DNA of 41,403 nucleotides from Zoogloeaceae bacterium (GTDB lineage: Bacteria; Pseudomonadota; Gammaproteobacteria; Burkholderiales; Rhodocyclaceae), in the NCBI GenBank assembly GCA_016791025.1, contig JAEUNX010000139.1, forward strand, positions 1-41,403. The letters are read 5' to 3'. The translations under genes and the position numbers were made by a program. Under the pieces are notes generated by a model. That model had not been told where the DNA came from and made no database searches. It saw only the letters and a program-made list of their open reading frames with translations. Below, piece after piece: positions 32,168 through 40,989 of this stretch; within the stretch, counting starts at the first letter, position 1, and each line of letters begins with the position of its first letter.

Positions 32168-32860
32168 ATGAAGATTTTGGCCATTGAAACGTCCTGTGAG
32201 CAGGGCAGCGTCGCCCTGTACTGGCAGGGTGACCTCGTCGAGCGGGTCCTTGTCGGCCACGCCCGTCATTCCGAATTCATCCTACCCACAATCTCGGAAC
32301 TCCTTGCCGAAGCCGGTGCCCAGTTGGGGGATCTCGATGCCCTGGCCTTCGGGGCCGGGCCGGGAGCGTTCACCGGCGTGCGGCTTGCTTGTGGCGTGGT
32401 GCAAGGCCTGGCCCTGGGAAGCGGTGTTCCTATCGTACCGGTGGGTTCGCTGGAAGCCCTCGCGCTGGGAGGCACTCCTGGGCGGGTTCTGGCGGCGACT
32501 GACGCCAGGATGGGCGAAGTCTACCTCGCCGCTCTTGGCCATTCCGGCGATCGGATCGACGTCATTGAAGAAGCACGATGCCTGCCGCCTGAACTGATTG
32601 CCTTGCCGGATGGGGGGCCTTGGCGAGGGGCGGGTTCCGGCTTCGCGGCGTACCAGGATCGCATTCCGGCGGCGATCCTTGCCGCCCTGACAGAGATCGA
32701 TGCCACCGCGGTGCCGCGGGCCGCCCATGTGGCCCGCCTCGCACTGCCCCGGGTCATGGCGGGGGAGGGGGTTGGGCCAGAAGCAGCGGTGCCGCTCTAT
32801 ATCCGCGACAAAGTGGCTCTCACCACCAACGAACGCCTGGCCCGGGGCGCCCGCGGATGA
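32168..32860 (+). CDS. tsaB: tRNA threonylcarbamoyladenosine biosynthesis protein TsaB
   Basis: TsaB (YeaZ) is the dimerisation partner of TsaD in N6-threonylcarbamoyladenosine formation at A37 of ANN-decoding tRNAs. The 230-residue ASKHA-fold protein begins KILAIETSCEQGSVAL and has HSEFILPTISELLAEAG, the GPGAFTGVRLACGVVQGLALG block and ATDARMGEVYLA, all characteristic. RimI follows with an ATGA overlap, a common order (tsaB-rimI) in proteobacteria. Confidence 0.95.
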   Translation: MKILAIETSCEQGSVALYWQGDLVERVLVGHARHSEFILPTISELLAEAGAQLGDLDALAFGAGPGAFTGVRLACGVVQGLALGSGVPIVPVGSLEALALGGTPGRVLAATDARMGEVYLAALGHSGDRIDVIEEARCLPPELIALPDGGPWRGAGSGFAAYQDRIPAAILAALTEIDATAVPRAAHVARLALPRVMAGEGVGPEAAVPLYIRDKVALTTNERLARGARG

Positions 32861-33300
32861 ACCTTGCCATCCGGCCCATGCAAACAACAGATCTCGACTG
32901 GGTCGTAACGGAAGAGCAGGCACTGCACCCATCGCCCTGGAGCACAGGCAATTTCGAGGACTCCATGCTGGCCGGCTACAGCTGCTGGGTTGCCTCGGAG
33001 AGTTCGGACCGGGTGGCCTACGGCATTCTGATGGGCGTGCTCGACGAGGCCCACCTCCTCAATTTGACGGTGGCCAAAGCCCGTCAGCGTCGCGGCGTGG
33101 GGCGGGCATTCCTTGAACTTCTGTGTGGCCGGGCCCGAGGAGCCGGTGCACGCCAGATGTTCCTCGAGGTGCGCGTGTCCAACCTTGCTGCCCAGGCGCT
33201 ATACCGCGCTCGGGGCTTCGAGGCCATCGGCCGCCGGAAGGGGTATTACCCGGGCCCGGGTCAGCGAGAGGATGCCATCGTAATGAGGCTTGCCCTGTGA
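32857..33300 (+). CDS. rimI: Ribosomal protein S18 alanine N-acetyltransferase RimI
   Basis: RimI acetylates the N-terminal alanine of ribosomal protein S18 (GNAT fold, acetyl-CoA). At 147 residues, it has the acetyl-CoA binding segment LLNLTVAKARQRRGVGRAFLELL (RxxGxG/A loop) and the C-terminal FLEVRVSNLAAQALYRARGFEAIGRRKGYY, strongly typical of RimI. WSTGNFEDSM and the YY near the end are also characteristic. ATG overlaps the tsaB stop by ATGA, and the UDG gene begins in GTGA at the end. Confidence 0.95.
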   Translation: MNLAIRPMQTTDLDWVVTEEQALHPSPWSTGNFEDSMLAGYSCWVASESSDRVAYGILMGVLDEAHLLNLTVAKARQRRGVGRAFLELLCGRARGAGARQMFLEVRVSNLAAQALYRARGFEAIGRRKGYYPGPGQREDAIVMRLAL

Positions 33301-34100
33301 GCCGACGAAACGCGATTCTCAAGGAGATGGGGCTGGCCCCATTGTGGCGACTGAGGTCCGCCGCTGACGCTTCCACCATTGACGGGCCCGCAGAACCGGC
33401 GGCCATGACGGAGCGGGTGGCGGAAGTCGCCCCACCCTCCGCTCCGACGGTTGCTAGCGAGGTTCTCCGATCGAGCCCGTCGCCGTCAATTCGGCCCGCG
33501 GAGGAAGCCTTGCCGCGCAACTGGCCTGAATTGTTGGCCGAGATCGCCGCCTGTCGCGCCTGCAAGCTTGGCGAGCATCGTAAGCAGGCCGTCCCAGGTG
33601 TCGGGGATCGCCAGGCGGATTGGTTGTTCGTTGGCGAAGGCCCCGGGGCGGAGGAAGACGAACGGGGAGAGCCTTTCGTCGGTCAAGCAGGCCGCCTCCT
33701 CGACAATATGCTCGCCGCCATCGGCCTCGCCCGGGGTCAGGACGTCTACATTGCCAACGCAGTGAAGTGCCGCCCGCCCCACAACCGCACACCAGAGGCC
33801 GACGAGATCATCGCCTGCCGCGGCTTTCTCGACCGCCAGATCGCCATGATCGCCCCACGCCTGATCGTGGCCCTGGGCCGGCCGGCCGCACAATCATTGC
33901 TCGACCGGGAGGTCAAGATCGCCGGCTCCCGGGGACGGATTTTCCAACGCGGGGAAGTTCCGGTCATCATCACCTATCACCCGGCCTACTTGCTGCGTAA
34001 TCCCCACGACAAGCCCAAGGCCTGGGAAGATTTGTGCTTTGCCCGGGCGACCATGGCGCAGCTCAAGAACGCCCCGGCATCCATCCGCCCGTCCGTCTAG
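33297..34100 (+). CDS. Family 4 uracil-DNA glycosylase
   Basis: This 267-residue enzyme removes uracil from DNA. Family 4 enzymes carry a 4Fe-4S cluster; here the N-terminal pair is C86-x2-C89 (AACRACKLG) with further cysteines in NAVKCRPPHNRTP and EIIACRGFL. Motif A is GEGPGAEEDERGEPFVG and motif B is HPAYLLR. Residues 1-75 are a low-complexity Ser/Pro/Ala-rich extension, a common feature of betaproteobacterial versions. GTG at 33297 overlaps the rimI stop in GTGA and is preferred over upstream starts inside rimI. Confidence 0.93.
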   Translation: MSRRNAILKEMGLAPLWRLRSAADASTIDGPAEPAAMTERVAEVAPPSAPTVASEVLRSSPSPSIRPAEEALPRNWPELLAEIAACRACKLGEHRKQAVPGVGDRQADWLFVGEGPGAEEDERGEPFVGQAGRLLDNMLAAIGLARGQDVYIANAVKCRPPHNRTPEADEIIACRGFLDRQIAMIAPRLIVALGRPAAQSLLDREVKIAGSRGRIFQRGEVPVIITYHPAYLLRNPHDKPKAWEDLCFARATMAQLKNAPASIRPSV

Positions 34101-34126
34101 GTTTTCCCATTCTTCCGGAGTCCACT

Positions 34127-34732
34127 ATGAAACGATTTCGCCTCCTGCTCGCATTTATCTTGGTCACGCTGCTCTCGGGATGCGGCTACAACCAGATCCA
34201 GGTCAATGACGAGCAGGTCAAGGCAAGTTGGGCCGAGGTCCTCAACCAATACAAACGGCGGGCGGACCTGATTCCCAACCTGGTGCAGGTGGTGCAGGGG
34301 TATGCCAGTCACGAGAAGGAGGTGCTGACCCGCGTCACCGAGGCCCGGGCCAAAGTGGCCGGCATCCAGGTCACACCGGAACTGGCAAACGACCCCCAGG
34401 CTCTGGCCCGATTCCAGTCGGCCCAGGGCGAGCTCTCCGGTGCCTTGTCCCGTCTCCTGGTCGTGGCGGAGAACTATCCTAACCTCAAGGCTGATACCGG
34501 TTTCCGCGATCTCCAGGCCCAACTCGAAGGTACCGAGAACCGGATCACTGTGGCACGCAACCGTTACATCCAGGCGGTCGAAACCTACAACGTCGGGGTC
34601 CGGACCTTTCCCAACAATTTGACCGCGATGATCTTCGGCTACCCCACCAAACCCAGCTTTACCGTCGAGAATGAAGCTGCCCTGGCGACACCTCCCAAGG
34701 TTGACTTTGCCCCACCGGCGGCCCCGCGATAA
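34127..34732 (+). CDS. lemA: LemA family lipoprotein
   Basis: LemA proteins are membrane proteins of unclear biochemical role. This 201-residue version has a lipobox LSGC at 16-19 (C19) instead of a plain N-terminal helix, then the conserved YNQIQVNDEQVKASWAEVLNQYKRRADLIPNLVQVVQGYASHEKEVL and FRDLQAQLEGTENRITVARNRYIQAVETYNV. CCGGAG 6 bases before ATG is the ribosome binding site. Two TPM-domain genes follow (17 bases after this gene and then by overlap), as is usual in betaproteobacteria. Confidence 0.94.
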   Translation: MKRFRLLLAFILVTLLSGCGYNQIQVNDEQVKASWAEVLNQYKRRADLIPNLVQVVQGYASHEKEVLTRVTEARAKVAGIQVTPELANDPQALARFQSAQGELSGALSRLLVVAENYPNLKADTGFRDLQAQLEGTENRITVARNRYIQAVETYNVGVRTFPNNLTAMIFGYPTKPSFTVENEAALATPPKVDFAPPAAPR

Positions 34733-34749
34733 CTAGGCGCCCGGGGGCC

Positions 34750-35595
34750 ATGCGTCGCGCGCTCTTCCTCTTCGTCACCGCCTGGCTTTTCCTGGCGGGC
34801 CCATGCTGGGCGCAGGATCTGCAGGCCATCCCGCCCCTCACGGGACGGGTCGTCGATGCCGCCGGATGGTTGGCAGCGCCGGACCGCCAACGCCTTGAGC
34901 GTCTTCTGGCGGCCGAAGAGGCCCGTAGCGGCGCGCAACTGGCGATCCTCATCGTCGCGACCACCAAGCCCGAGCCCATCGAGGCCTTTTCGATCCGGGT
35001 TGTCAATGAATGGAAACTCGGCCGTCGCGGAGTCGATGACGGGGTTCTGCTCCTGGTGGCGCGCGACGATCGCACACTGCGAATCGAGGTCGGGCGGGGC
35101 CTGGAGGGGGTGATTCCCGACGCCGTGGCCAAGCGGATCATCGAGGAACAGATGCTGCCGGCGTTCCGCCGCGGCGCCGCCACCGAAGGTTTGGAAACCG
35201 GTGTCAAGGCCGTGCTTGCCCGCCTCGCCGGCGAAGCGCTCCCGCCACCCAACCAGCCGGCGGCCTCGGCCGAAGGGGAAGGCGATTGGCTTGGCTGGCT
35301 CCTGATGGCCTTGTTTCTGGGCGGGCCGGTTCTCCGAAGCCTCCTGGGTTCGGTACCGGGAGCCCTCCTGGGCGCCGGCGGGGTTGGCGTCGGGGTGGGA
35401 TGGCTCACGGGAAGCGCGTTGTTTGGCGTGGGCGCCGCCATCATGGCCTTCATCTTCCTGATTGGGGGCGGTCGTGGGGGCGGTGGCCCCGGGCCCTGGA
35501 TGAGCGGCGGCCGGTCGAGCGGTGGCTTCTCCGGAGGGGGTTTCTCTGGCGGTGGCGGTGGTTTCAGCGGGGGAGGCGCGTCCGGACGATGGTGA
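34750..35595 (+). CDS. TPM domain protein, YgcG-like, with glycine-rich tail
   Basis: This 281-residue protein has a signal peptide (RRALFLFVTAWLFLAGPCWAQ, residues 2-22), a TPM domain (about 30-160; GRVVDAAGWLAAPDRQRLERLL, then DDGVLLLVARDDRTLRIEVGRGLEGVIPD), a membrane region (about 180-240) and a Gly/Ser-rich C-terminus (GGFSGGGFSGGGGGFSGGGASG near residue 257) ending in W. This is the YgcG/PF04536 pattern. Its role with LemA is unknown; TPM domains have been linked to photosystem repair and acid phosphatase activity in other organisms. The tail overlaps the next start. Confidence 0.93.
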   Translation: MRRALFLFVTAWLFLAGPCWAQDLQAIPPLTGRVVDAAGWLAAPDRQRLERLLAAEEARSGAQLAILIVATTKPEPIEAFSIRVVNEWKLGRRGVDDGVLLLVARDDRTLRIEVGRGLEGVIPDAVAKRIIEEQMLPAFRRGAATEGLETGVKAVLARLAGEALPPPNQPAASAEGEGDWLGWLLMALFLGGPVLRSLLGSVPGALLGAGGVGVGVGWLTGSALFGVGAAIMAFIFLIGGGRGGGGPGPWMSGGRSSGGFSGGGFSGGGGGFSGGGASGRW

Positions 35596-36089
35596 TTCCC
35601 AGGGCCTGGTTGAGCCTGTTCATACCTCACTGGCTGCTGCGCCGCCAGTTTTCCCGCGCAGATCTGGATGGGATCGAGGCGGCTGTGGGCGAGGCGGAGC
35701 AGGGACACCGCGGGGAGATCCGCGTGGTCATCGAGATGGCGCCACCGCTCCGGGCGATCCTGGCCGGGGAGGATGTCGCGTCCCGAGCCTCCCAGACCTT
35801 TGCCGTCCAGCGGATCTGGGATACGGAAGACAATACCGGGGTACTGATTTTCCTTGCCTGGTGGGAGCGGGAGGTGAGGATCCTGGCCGATCGCGGGTTG
35901 GGGGGGAAGATCACCCCCGCCGAGTGGGCCGACCTGTGCGAGACAATTGCGGTCGGCTGTCGCGCAGGGCGGCCTGGGGCGGCGCTGGCCACCGCAATCC
36001 GACGGATCGGCGAACGCCTGCGACAGGAGTGTGGTGATTTGGGGACAGGCAATCCCGATGAATTGGGCAACCGCCCAATTCTGACCTGA
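35589..36089 (+). CDS. TPM domain protein, short form
   Basis: This 166-residue protein has a TPM-like domain (about 20-145: ADLDGIEAAVGEAEQGHRGEIRVVIEMAPPLRAIL, then DTEDNTGVLIFLAWWEREVRILADRGLGGKITPAEW) but no clear signal peptide or Gly-rich tail, unlike the preceding gene. It begins within the previous gene (ATG at 35589, stop of the previous at 35595). LemA, long TPM and short TPM in this order is a common trio in betaproteobacteria. Confidence 0.9.
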   Translation: MVIPRAWLSLFIPHWLLRRQFSRADLDGIEAAVGEAEQGHRGEIRVVIEMAPPLRAILAGEDVASRASQTFAVQRIWDTEDNTGVLIFLAWWEREVRILADRGLGGKITPAEWADLCETIAVGCRAGRPGAALATAIRRIGERLRQECGDLGTGNPDELGNRPILT

Positions 36090-36094
36090 CGGCT

Positions 36095-37408
36095 CTAGTG
36101 GCGGCAGTCTTCCAGCATGGCCACCGAGTCGTGCTCGCGCTGGTTCGCTTCGTGCCGGCCCTTGATGAGCCACATGACGCCGGCGACGAAGAGCCCAAAC
36201 AGGATGATGACCGTATTGATGGAAAGCCCCCAGCGGATCAGGAGGGCGTAGAGCCCGGTCATCATCAGGATTGAAAGATTCTCATTGAAGTTCTGCACCG
36301 CGATGGAATGACCGGCCCCCATCAGGATGTGGCCGCGGTGTTGGAGCAGAGCATTCATCGGCACCACGAAATATCCGGCGAGGGCTCCCACGGCGACCAT
36401 GAGGACCATGACCGCCAGCATTCGCATTTCCAGGGAGACCCGCCACGAAAAGAGGGAGATCTCGGCAACCGAGATCTGGGGGACACTGGGAACGACCACC
36501 ATGACCAGTACCCCGATCCCCATGGCAATGCCCAGCGGGATCACCCGGGGAGCACGCCGCAAAGTGACCACCTTGGCTGCCACCACCGCGCCGATGGCGA
36601 CCCCCACGGCGACGATTCCTTGCAGCATTGAGGCCCGGGAGAGATCCAGCCCCAATCCCTTCTCAGCCCATTTGATGACGATGAACTGAAGGGTCGCGCC
36701 AGCGCCCCAGAACAAGGTAGTCACGGCCAAGGAAATCTGCCCGAGCTTGTCGCGCCAAAGAAGCTTCAGACAGTGATTGAAATCATGAACAAGGTAGATT
36801 GGGTTCTTCTTGAGCGCCTTATGGTCCACCCCGGTGTCGGGCACGTAAAGGTTGAACACCGCGGCGACCAGATAGAGGGTTCCGATTACCAGCACACTCA
36901 TTTCGATGCCACTATCGATGAAGGGCGGCGCCCAATCCATCAGGGTCTTGAGGACCTCGGGCCGGATCAGGCCGCCCCCCACCACGGTGCCGAGGATGAT
37001 CGCACCCACGGTCAGACCTTCGATCCAGCCGTTGGCCACCACCAGAAGGCGCGCCGGCAGGTATTCGGTAAGGATGCCGTATTTTGCCGGCGAATAAGCT
37101 GCCGCCCCCAGGCCCACTACCGCATAGGCGATCAGGGGCTGGACACCCAGAAACATCATGGTGCAGCCAACGATCTTGACGCCGTTGCTTACCAACATGA
37201 CTCGCCATTTGGGCATTGAATCGGCGAAGGCCCCGACGAAGGCGGCGAGGGCCACATACGAAACGGTGAAGAACAGTTTCAGGAGCGGCTCGTACTCCTG
37301 GGGGGCATGCATGTCGCGCAACAGCGCGATGGCCGCGATGAGGAGGGCGTTGTCGGCCAGCGCGGAAAAGAACTGCGCGGCCATGATGATGTAGAAACCG
37401 AGCGGCAT
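36095..37408 (-). CDS. lplT: Lysophospholipid transporter LplT
   Basis: LplT flips lysophospholipids across the inner membrane for reacylation by Aas. This 437-residue MFS protein has about 12 helices and the characteristic N-terminus PLGFYIIMAAQFFSALADNALLIAAIALL, AFADSMPKWRVMLVSNGVKIVG (the A-like loop), and LGAAAYSPAKYGILTEYLPARLLVVANGWIEG. ATG at 37408 is chosen from this conserved beginning; upstream codons run into the regulator's promoter region. The acyltransferase Aas is not fused or adjacent here. It is convergent with the TPM operon and divergent from the LysR gene. Confidence 0.93.
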   Translation of the reverse strand: MPLGFYIIMAAQFFSALADNALLIAAIALLRDMHAPQEYEPLLKLFFTVSYVALAAFVGAFADSMPKWRVMLVSNGVKIVGCTMMFLGVQPLIAYAVVGLGAAAYSPAKYGILTEYLPARLLVVANGWIEGLTVGAIILGTVVGGGLIRPEVLKTLMDWAPPFIDSGIEMSVLVIGTLYLVAAVFNLYVPDTGVDHKALKKNPIYLVHDFNHCLKLLWRDKLGQISLAVTTLFWGAGATLQFIVIKWAEKGLGLDLSRASMLQGIVAVGVAIGAVVAAKVVTLRRAPRVIPLGIAMGIGVLVMVVVPSVPQISVAEISLFSWRVSLEMRMLAVMVLMVAVGALAGYFVVPMNALLQHRGHILMGAGHSIAVQNFNENLSILMMTGLYALLIRWGLSINTVIILFGLFVAGVMWLIKGRHEANQREHDSVAMLEDCRH

Positions 37409-37572
37409 CGCGAGGGGCGCCGGGCTGTTTTCCAAAGGCCGCTTTATATCACGAAGGGCAATCCGGGGCGATGGCGGGCATGAGCGGCCGGTGGTCCCGG
37501 CGGAAGTTTGTGAGCGCAAAATGTTTTTTCTGACTTCCCTCCGGACCGCCCATCTGTGATAAAACACCGCAC

Positions 37573-37587
37573 ATAAGTTCGATTTAT
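37573..37587. promoter_or_regulatory. LysR-type T-N11-A box
   Basis: ATAA-N7-TTAT is a 15-base inverted repeat 10 bases upstream of the LysR ATG, containing T37574-N11-A37586, the LysR-type binding pattern. It sits in an AT-rich patch of an otherwise GC-rich gap and could serve autoregulation. Confidence 0.45.
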
Positions 37588-37597
37588 TCGTATCACC

Positions 37598-38503
37598 ATG
37601 GCAGATCGACGTCTTCAGGTTTTCCATGCCGTCGCCAAGCACGGCTCCTTCACTCGGGCAGCGGAACACTTGTTCATGACCCAGCCTGCAGTGACCTTTC
37701 AGATCAAGCAATTGGAAGAGCACTACAACACTCGGCTTTTCGAACGGGGCCACGGCAAGGTCACGCTAACCCCGGCCGGAGATCTGGTGATGGCCTATGC
37801 CGAGCGAATTCTTGGCCTGAACGAAGAGTTGGAGGTTCGGGTCGGCGAGCTCACCGACGAGCTGACTGGCACGCTCAACATTGGCACCAGCACGACGATT
37901 GGCGCCTATTGGCTACCTGGCCTGCTACGGGATTTTGTCCGCCAATACCCCAAGGTCGTGCCCCGGGTGGTGGTGGGTAACTCCCAGTTGGTGGAAGACA
38001 AGGTCGTGTCTAAGGAGCTTGACCTTGGGCTCATCGAGATCGGCACCGACCATCCCGCTCTCGAGCGAATCAGCGCCTGCCACGACGAGTTGCTGGTCAT
38101 CGCCCCTATCGGACATCCCTTGGCAGCGTTGAAAAGGGTGGATGCCCACGAACTGATACCTTACCCGCGCATCACCCGCGACCCGGGGAACGCCATTCGG
38201 GTCCTCACTGAGCAATACTTCGAGGCCGCCGGCATCGGCGCGGAGGAACTCAACGTGGTGGCGGAATTGGGCAGCCTGGCAACCGTGAAGCAACTCGTCG
38301 AGGCGGGTGTGGGCTATGGGATCGCCTCCCGTGCCGCGATCCAGAGGGAGTTGGCGGAAGCCCGATTTGCCGCCGTGCCCCTCGACCCCCCCCTCTTCAC
38401 GCCCCTGGAAGTCATCTACCCGCGCGACAAGTTTCGTAGCCGGATCATCACCACGTTTGCCGAGTTCGCCACAGAGGGTCTCAGGGCCCGCTGCCTGGCC
38501 TAA
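37598..38503 (+). CDS. LysR family transcriptional regulator
   Basis: This 301-residue regulator has the winged helix-turn-helix at about residues 3-60 (LQVFHAVAKHGSFTRAAEHLFMTQPAVTFQIKQLEEHY, TRLFERGHGKVTLTPAG) and a LysR substrate domain (about 88-295; TLNIGTSTTIGAYWLPGLLRDF). It is close to the CbbR/YeiE group, but there are no cbb or sulfite genes near, so the effector cannot be named. It lies divergent to lplT and 16 bases before alr, so it may be cotranscribed with alr and radA. Confidence 0.92.
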   Translation: MADRRLQVFHAVAKHGSFTRAAEHLFMTQPAVTFQIKQLEEHYNTRLFERGHGKVTLTPAGDLVMAYAERILGLNEELEVRVGELTDELTGTLNIGTSTTIGAYWLPGLLRDFVRQYPKVVPRVVVGNSQLVEDKVVSKELDLGLIEIGTDHPALERISACHDELLVIAPIGHPLAALKRVDAHELIPYPRITRDPGNAIRVLTEQYFEAAGIGAEELNVVAELGSLATVKQLVEAGVGYGIASRAAIQRELAEARFAAVPLDPPLFTPLEVIYPRDKFRSRIITTFAEFATEGLRARCLA

Positions 38504-38519
38504 GACCCGCAATCCGGAT

Positions 38520-39620
38520 ATGCCGCGCCCCATCCGCGCCACCGTCGACCTTGGCGCCTTTCGCCATAACTACCAATTGTCGCAACGATTGGCCGGGCCG
38601 GATCGCCGCGCCCTGGCGGTAGTTAAAGCCAATGCCTACGGCCATGGATTGCTGCCCTGCGCCGAGGCGATCCGCGATATTGCCCATGGATTCGCGCTCC
38701 TCGACATGGCCGAAGCGGTGCAACTCCGGGAATCGGGCTTCGATCAATCCATCGTCCTCCTCGAAGGCTGCTTTGACCGCGAGGACCTTCGCGAGGCCCG
38801 GCGGTTTCGCCTGACCCCAGTGGTCCATCATCCCCAGCAGTTGGCCGATCTCGCCGATCCGGCCTGGGACTGCGGACCAGTGGATGTCCTGGTCAAGGTC
38901 AACACCGGGATGAATCGTCTCGGCTTCCTACCGGCCGAAGTGGAGCCCGTGGTCGCCCGTCTGCGCGCCATCCCGTCGGTGGGCACGATTCACCTGATGA
39001 CCCATTTCGCCGACGCGGACGGCCCCACGGGCATTGAAGCTCAGCTTGAACACTTTTTGCCCCTCCAGGCGGCCCTCGGGCTTCCCACCAGCCTCGCCAA
39101 TTCCGCCACCCTGCTGCGTTTTCCCGAGCAGGCCGGCGATGTCGTCCGTCCCGGAATCATGCTCTACGGGGGCTCGCCGATGCCCGACCGGCAAAGCGCG
39201 CAGGCCCTTGGGCTACAGCCTGTCATGACCCTGGTTAGCCAGATCATTGCGGTTCAGACGGTGACTGCTGGCCAGGCTGTCGGCTATGGCGCTACTTTCG
39301 TCGCCGATCGCCCCATGCGGGTTGGGGTCGTCGCCTGCGGCTACGCGGACGGGTATCCCCGTCACGCCCCCACGGGAACGCCGATCCGGGTTGCCGGGGT
39401 CCTGACCCGCACCCTCGGTCGGGTGTCGATGGACATGCTGGCCTGCGACCTGAGCGAAGTCCCCAATGCCGAGGTAGGGGCCCCGGTCGTCCTGTGGGGG
39501 GCGGGGCTCCCTGCCGACGACGTGGCGACCGCCGCCGGGACGATCAGTTACGAGTTGTTCTGCGCCCTGGCGCCGCGGGTCCCGGTCCACCTGATCTCTG
39601 CCTCTTCCAGCGCCGCCTGA
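38520..39620 (+). CDS. alr: Alanine racemase
   Basis: Alr interconverts L- and D-alanine with PLP for peptidoglycan. The 366-residue protein has the PLP lysine K36 in VVKANAYGHG and the second catalytic tyrosine in AVGYGATF near residue 258. NTGMNRLGF, VRPGIMLYGG and GYADGYPRH are the other family blocks. ATG at 38520 follows the LysR stop by 16 bases; radA starts one base after the alr stop. The order lplT, alr, radA is common in betaproteobacteria. Confidence 0.95.
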   Translation: MPRPIRATVDLGAFRHNYQLSQRLAGPDRRALAVVKANAYGHGLLPCAEAIRDIAHGFALLDMAEAVQLRESGFDQSIVLLEGCFDREDLREARRFRLTPVVHHPQQLADLADPAWDCGPVDVLVKVNTGMNRLGFLPAEVEPVVARLRAIPSVGTIHLMTHFADADGPTGIEAQLEHFLPLQAALGLPTSLANSATLLRFPEQAGDVVRPGIMLYGGSPMPDRQSAQALGLQPVMTLVSQIIAVQTVTAGQAVGYGATFVADRPMRVGVVACGYADGYPRHAPTGTPIRVAGVLTRTLGRVSMDMLACDLSEVPNAEVGAPVVLWGAGLPADDVATAAGTISYELFCALAPRVPVHLISASSSAA

Positions 39621-39621
39621 C

Positions 39622-40989
39622 ATGGCCAAGACCAAGACCGTGTTTGTGTGCAGCGCCTGCGGCGGGATGGCCCCGCGCTGGGCCGGACAATGCCCCCATT
39701 GCGACGCCTGGAACACCCTGGTGGAGTCTCTCCCCGCCGCGACTTCGGGCGCTTCGAATCGCTTTGCCCTGGCGGGGGAGACGGGGAGATTGCAGCGCCT
39801 GGCCGACGTGGCGCCGCGGGAAGAGGCGCGCATCGCCACCGGCATCGATGAATTCGACCGGGTCCTGGGCGGTGGTTTGGTGGCCGGTGGCGTGGTCTTG
39901 ATCGGGGGCGATCCGGGGATCGGCAAGTCCACCCTGCTGCTTCAGGCTCTGGCTCAACTGGCGGGGCGCATTCCCGCACTCTATGTGAGCGGCGAGGAAT
40001 CGGCCGAACAGGTGGCCCTGCGGGCCCAGCGCCTGCAACTGCCTGGATCTGAGCTGCGGATTCTCCCCGAAATCGGTTTGGAGAAGATCCTGACCACCTT
40101 GCAGGCGACAACGCCCCGGGTAGCGGTGATCGATTCGATACAGACCCTTTATTCCGAAGCCCTCCAGTCGGCACCGGGCTCCGTGGCCCAGGTGCGGGAG
40201 TGCGCGGCGCAGCTCACGCGCCACGCCAAGTCGTCCGGCACTGCTTTGATCGTGGTTGGCCACGTGACGAAAGATGGCAGCCTGGCGGGCCCCCGCGTTC
40301 TGGAGCACATCGTGGATACCGTACTCTATTTCGAGGGCGATACCCATTCCAGCTTTCGCTTGGTTCGTGCATTCAAGAACCGCTTCGGGGCGGTCAATGA
40401 GCTGGGCGTGTTCGCCATGACCGACCGGGGCCTGAAGGGGGTCAGCAATCCCTCGGCGCTGTTCCTCTCCCAGCATTCCCAGGAGGTGGCGGGCAGCTGC
40501 GTGTTGGTGACCCAGGAGGGGACCCGCCCCCTGCTGGTGGAAATCCAGGCCCTGGTGGATGCCGCCCACAGCCCGAGCCCACGCCGACTCTCGGTCGGAC
40601 TCGAACAGAACCGGCTGGCCATGCTCCTCGCCGTCCTTCACCGCCATGCCGGCGTGGTGTGCTTCGACCAGGATGTGTTCGTCAATGCAGTGGGGGGCGT
40701 GAAGATCGCCGAACCCGCGGCGGACCTGGCCGTGCTCCTCGCCATCGTTTCATCCCTGCGCAATCGGCCGCTGCCGCGCAAGCTGGTGGTGTTTGGCGAG
40801 GTGGGTCTGGCCGGGGAGATCCGTCCCGCTCCCCGGGGTCAGGAGCGGCTGAAGGAGGCCGCCAAACTCGGCTTCAGCCTGGCCTTTATTCCCAAGGCCA
40901 ATGCCCCACGGCAGCCCGTGGAGGGTCTGACCGTAGTGGCGTTGGACCGGGTGGAAGAAGCCGTGGAGCGCCTGCGAGCGCTCGATTAA
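39622..40989 (+). CDS. radA: DNA repair protein RadA (Sms)
   Basis: RadA is a RecA-like ATPase/helicase that promotes branch migration in recombination repair. The 455-residue protein has an N-terminal zinc finger (C10-x2-C13 and C24-x2-C27), Walker A GGDPGIGKST near residue 95, the RadA-specific KNRFG motif (AFKNRFGAVNEL) and a C-terminal Lon-like domain (about 280-455; VNAVGGVKIAEPAADLAVLLAI). The stop codon TAA at 40987-40989 lies inside the shared TTAA with the convergent TPR gene. Confidence 0.96.
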   Translation: MAKTKTVFVCSACGGMAPRWAGQCPHCDAWNTLVESLPAATSGASNRFALAGETGRLQRLADVAPREEARIATGIDEFDRVLGGGLVAGGVVLIGGDPGIGKSTLLLQALAQLAGRIPALYVSGEESAEQVALRAQRLQLPGSELRILPEIGLEKILTTLQATTPRVAVIDSIQTLYSEALQSAPGSVAQVRECAAQLTRHAKSSGTALIVVGHVTKDGSLAGPRVLEHIVDTVLYFEGDTHSSFRLVRAFKNRFGAVNELGVFAMTDRGLKGVSNPSALFLSQHSQEVAGSCVLVTQEGTRPLLVEIQALVDAAHSPSPRRLSVGLEQNRLAMLLAVLHRHAGVVCFDQDVFVNAVGGVKIAEPAADLAVLLAIVSSLRNRPLPRKLVVFGEVGLAGEIRPAPRGQERLKEAAKLGFSLAFIPKANAPRQPVEGLTVVALDRVEEAVERLRALD

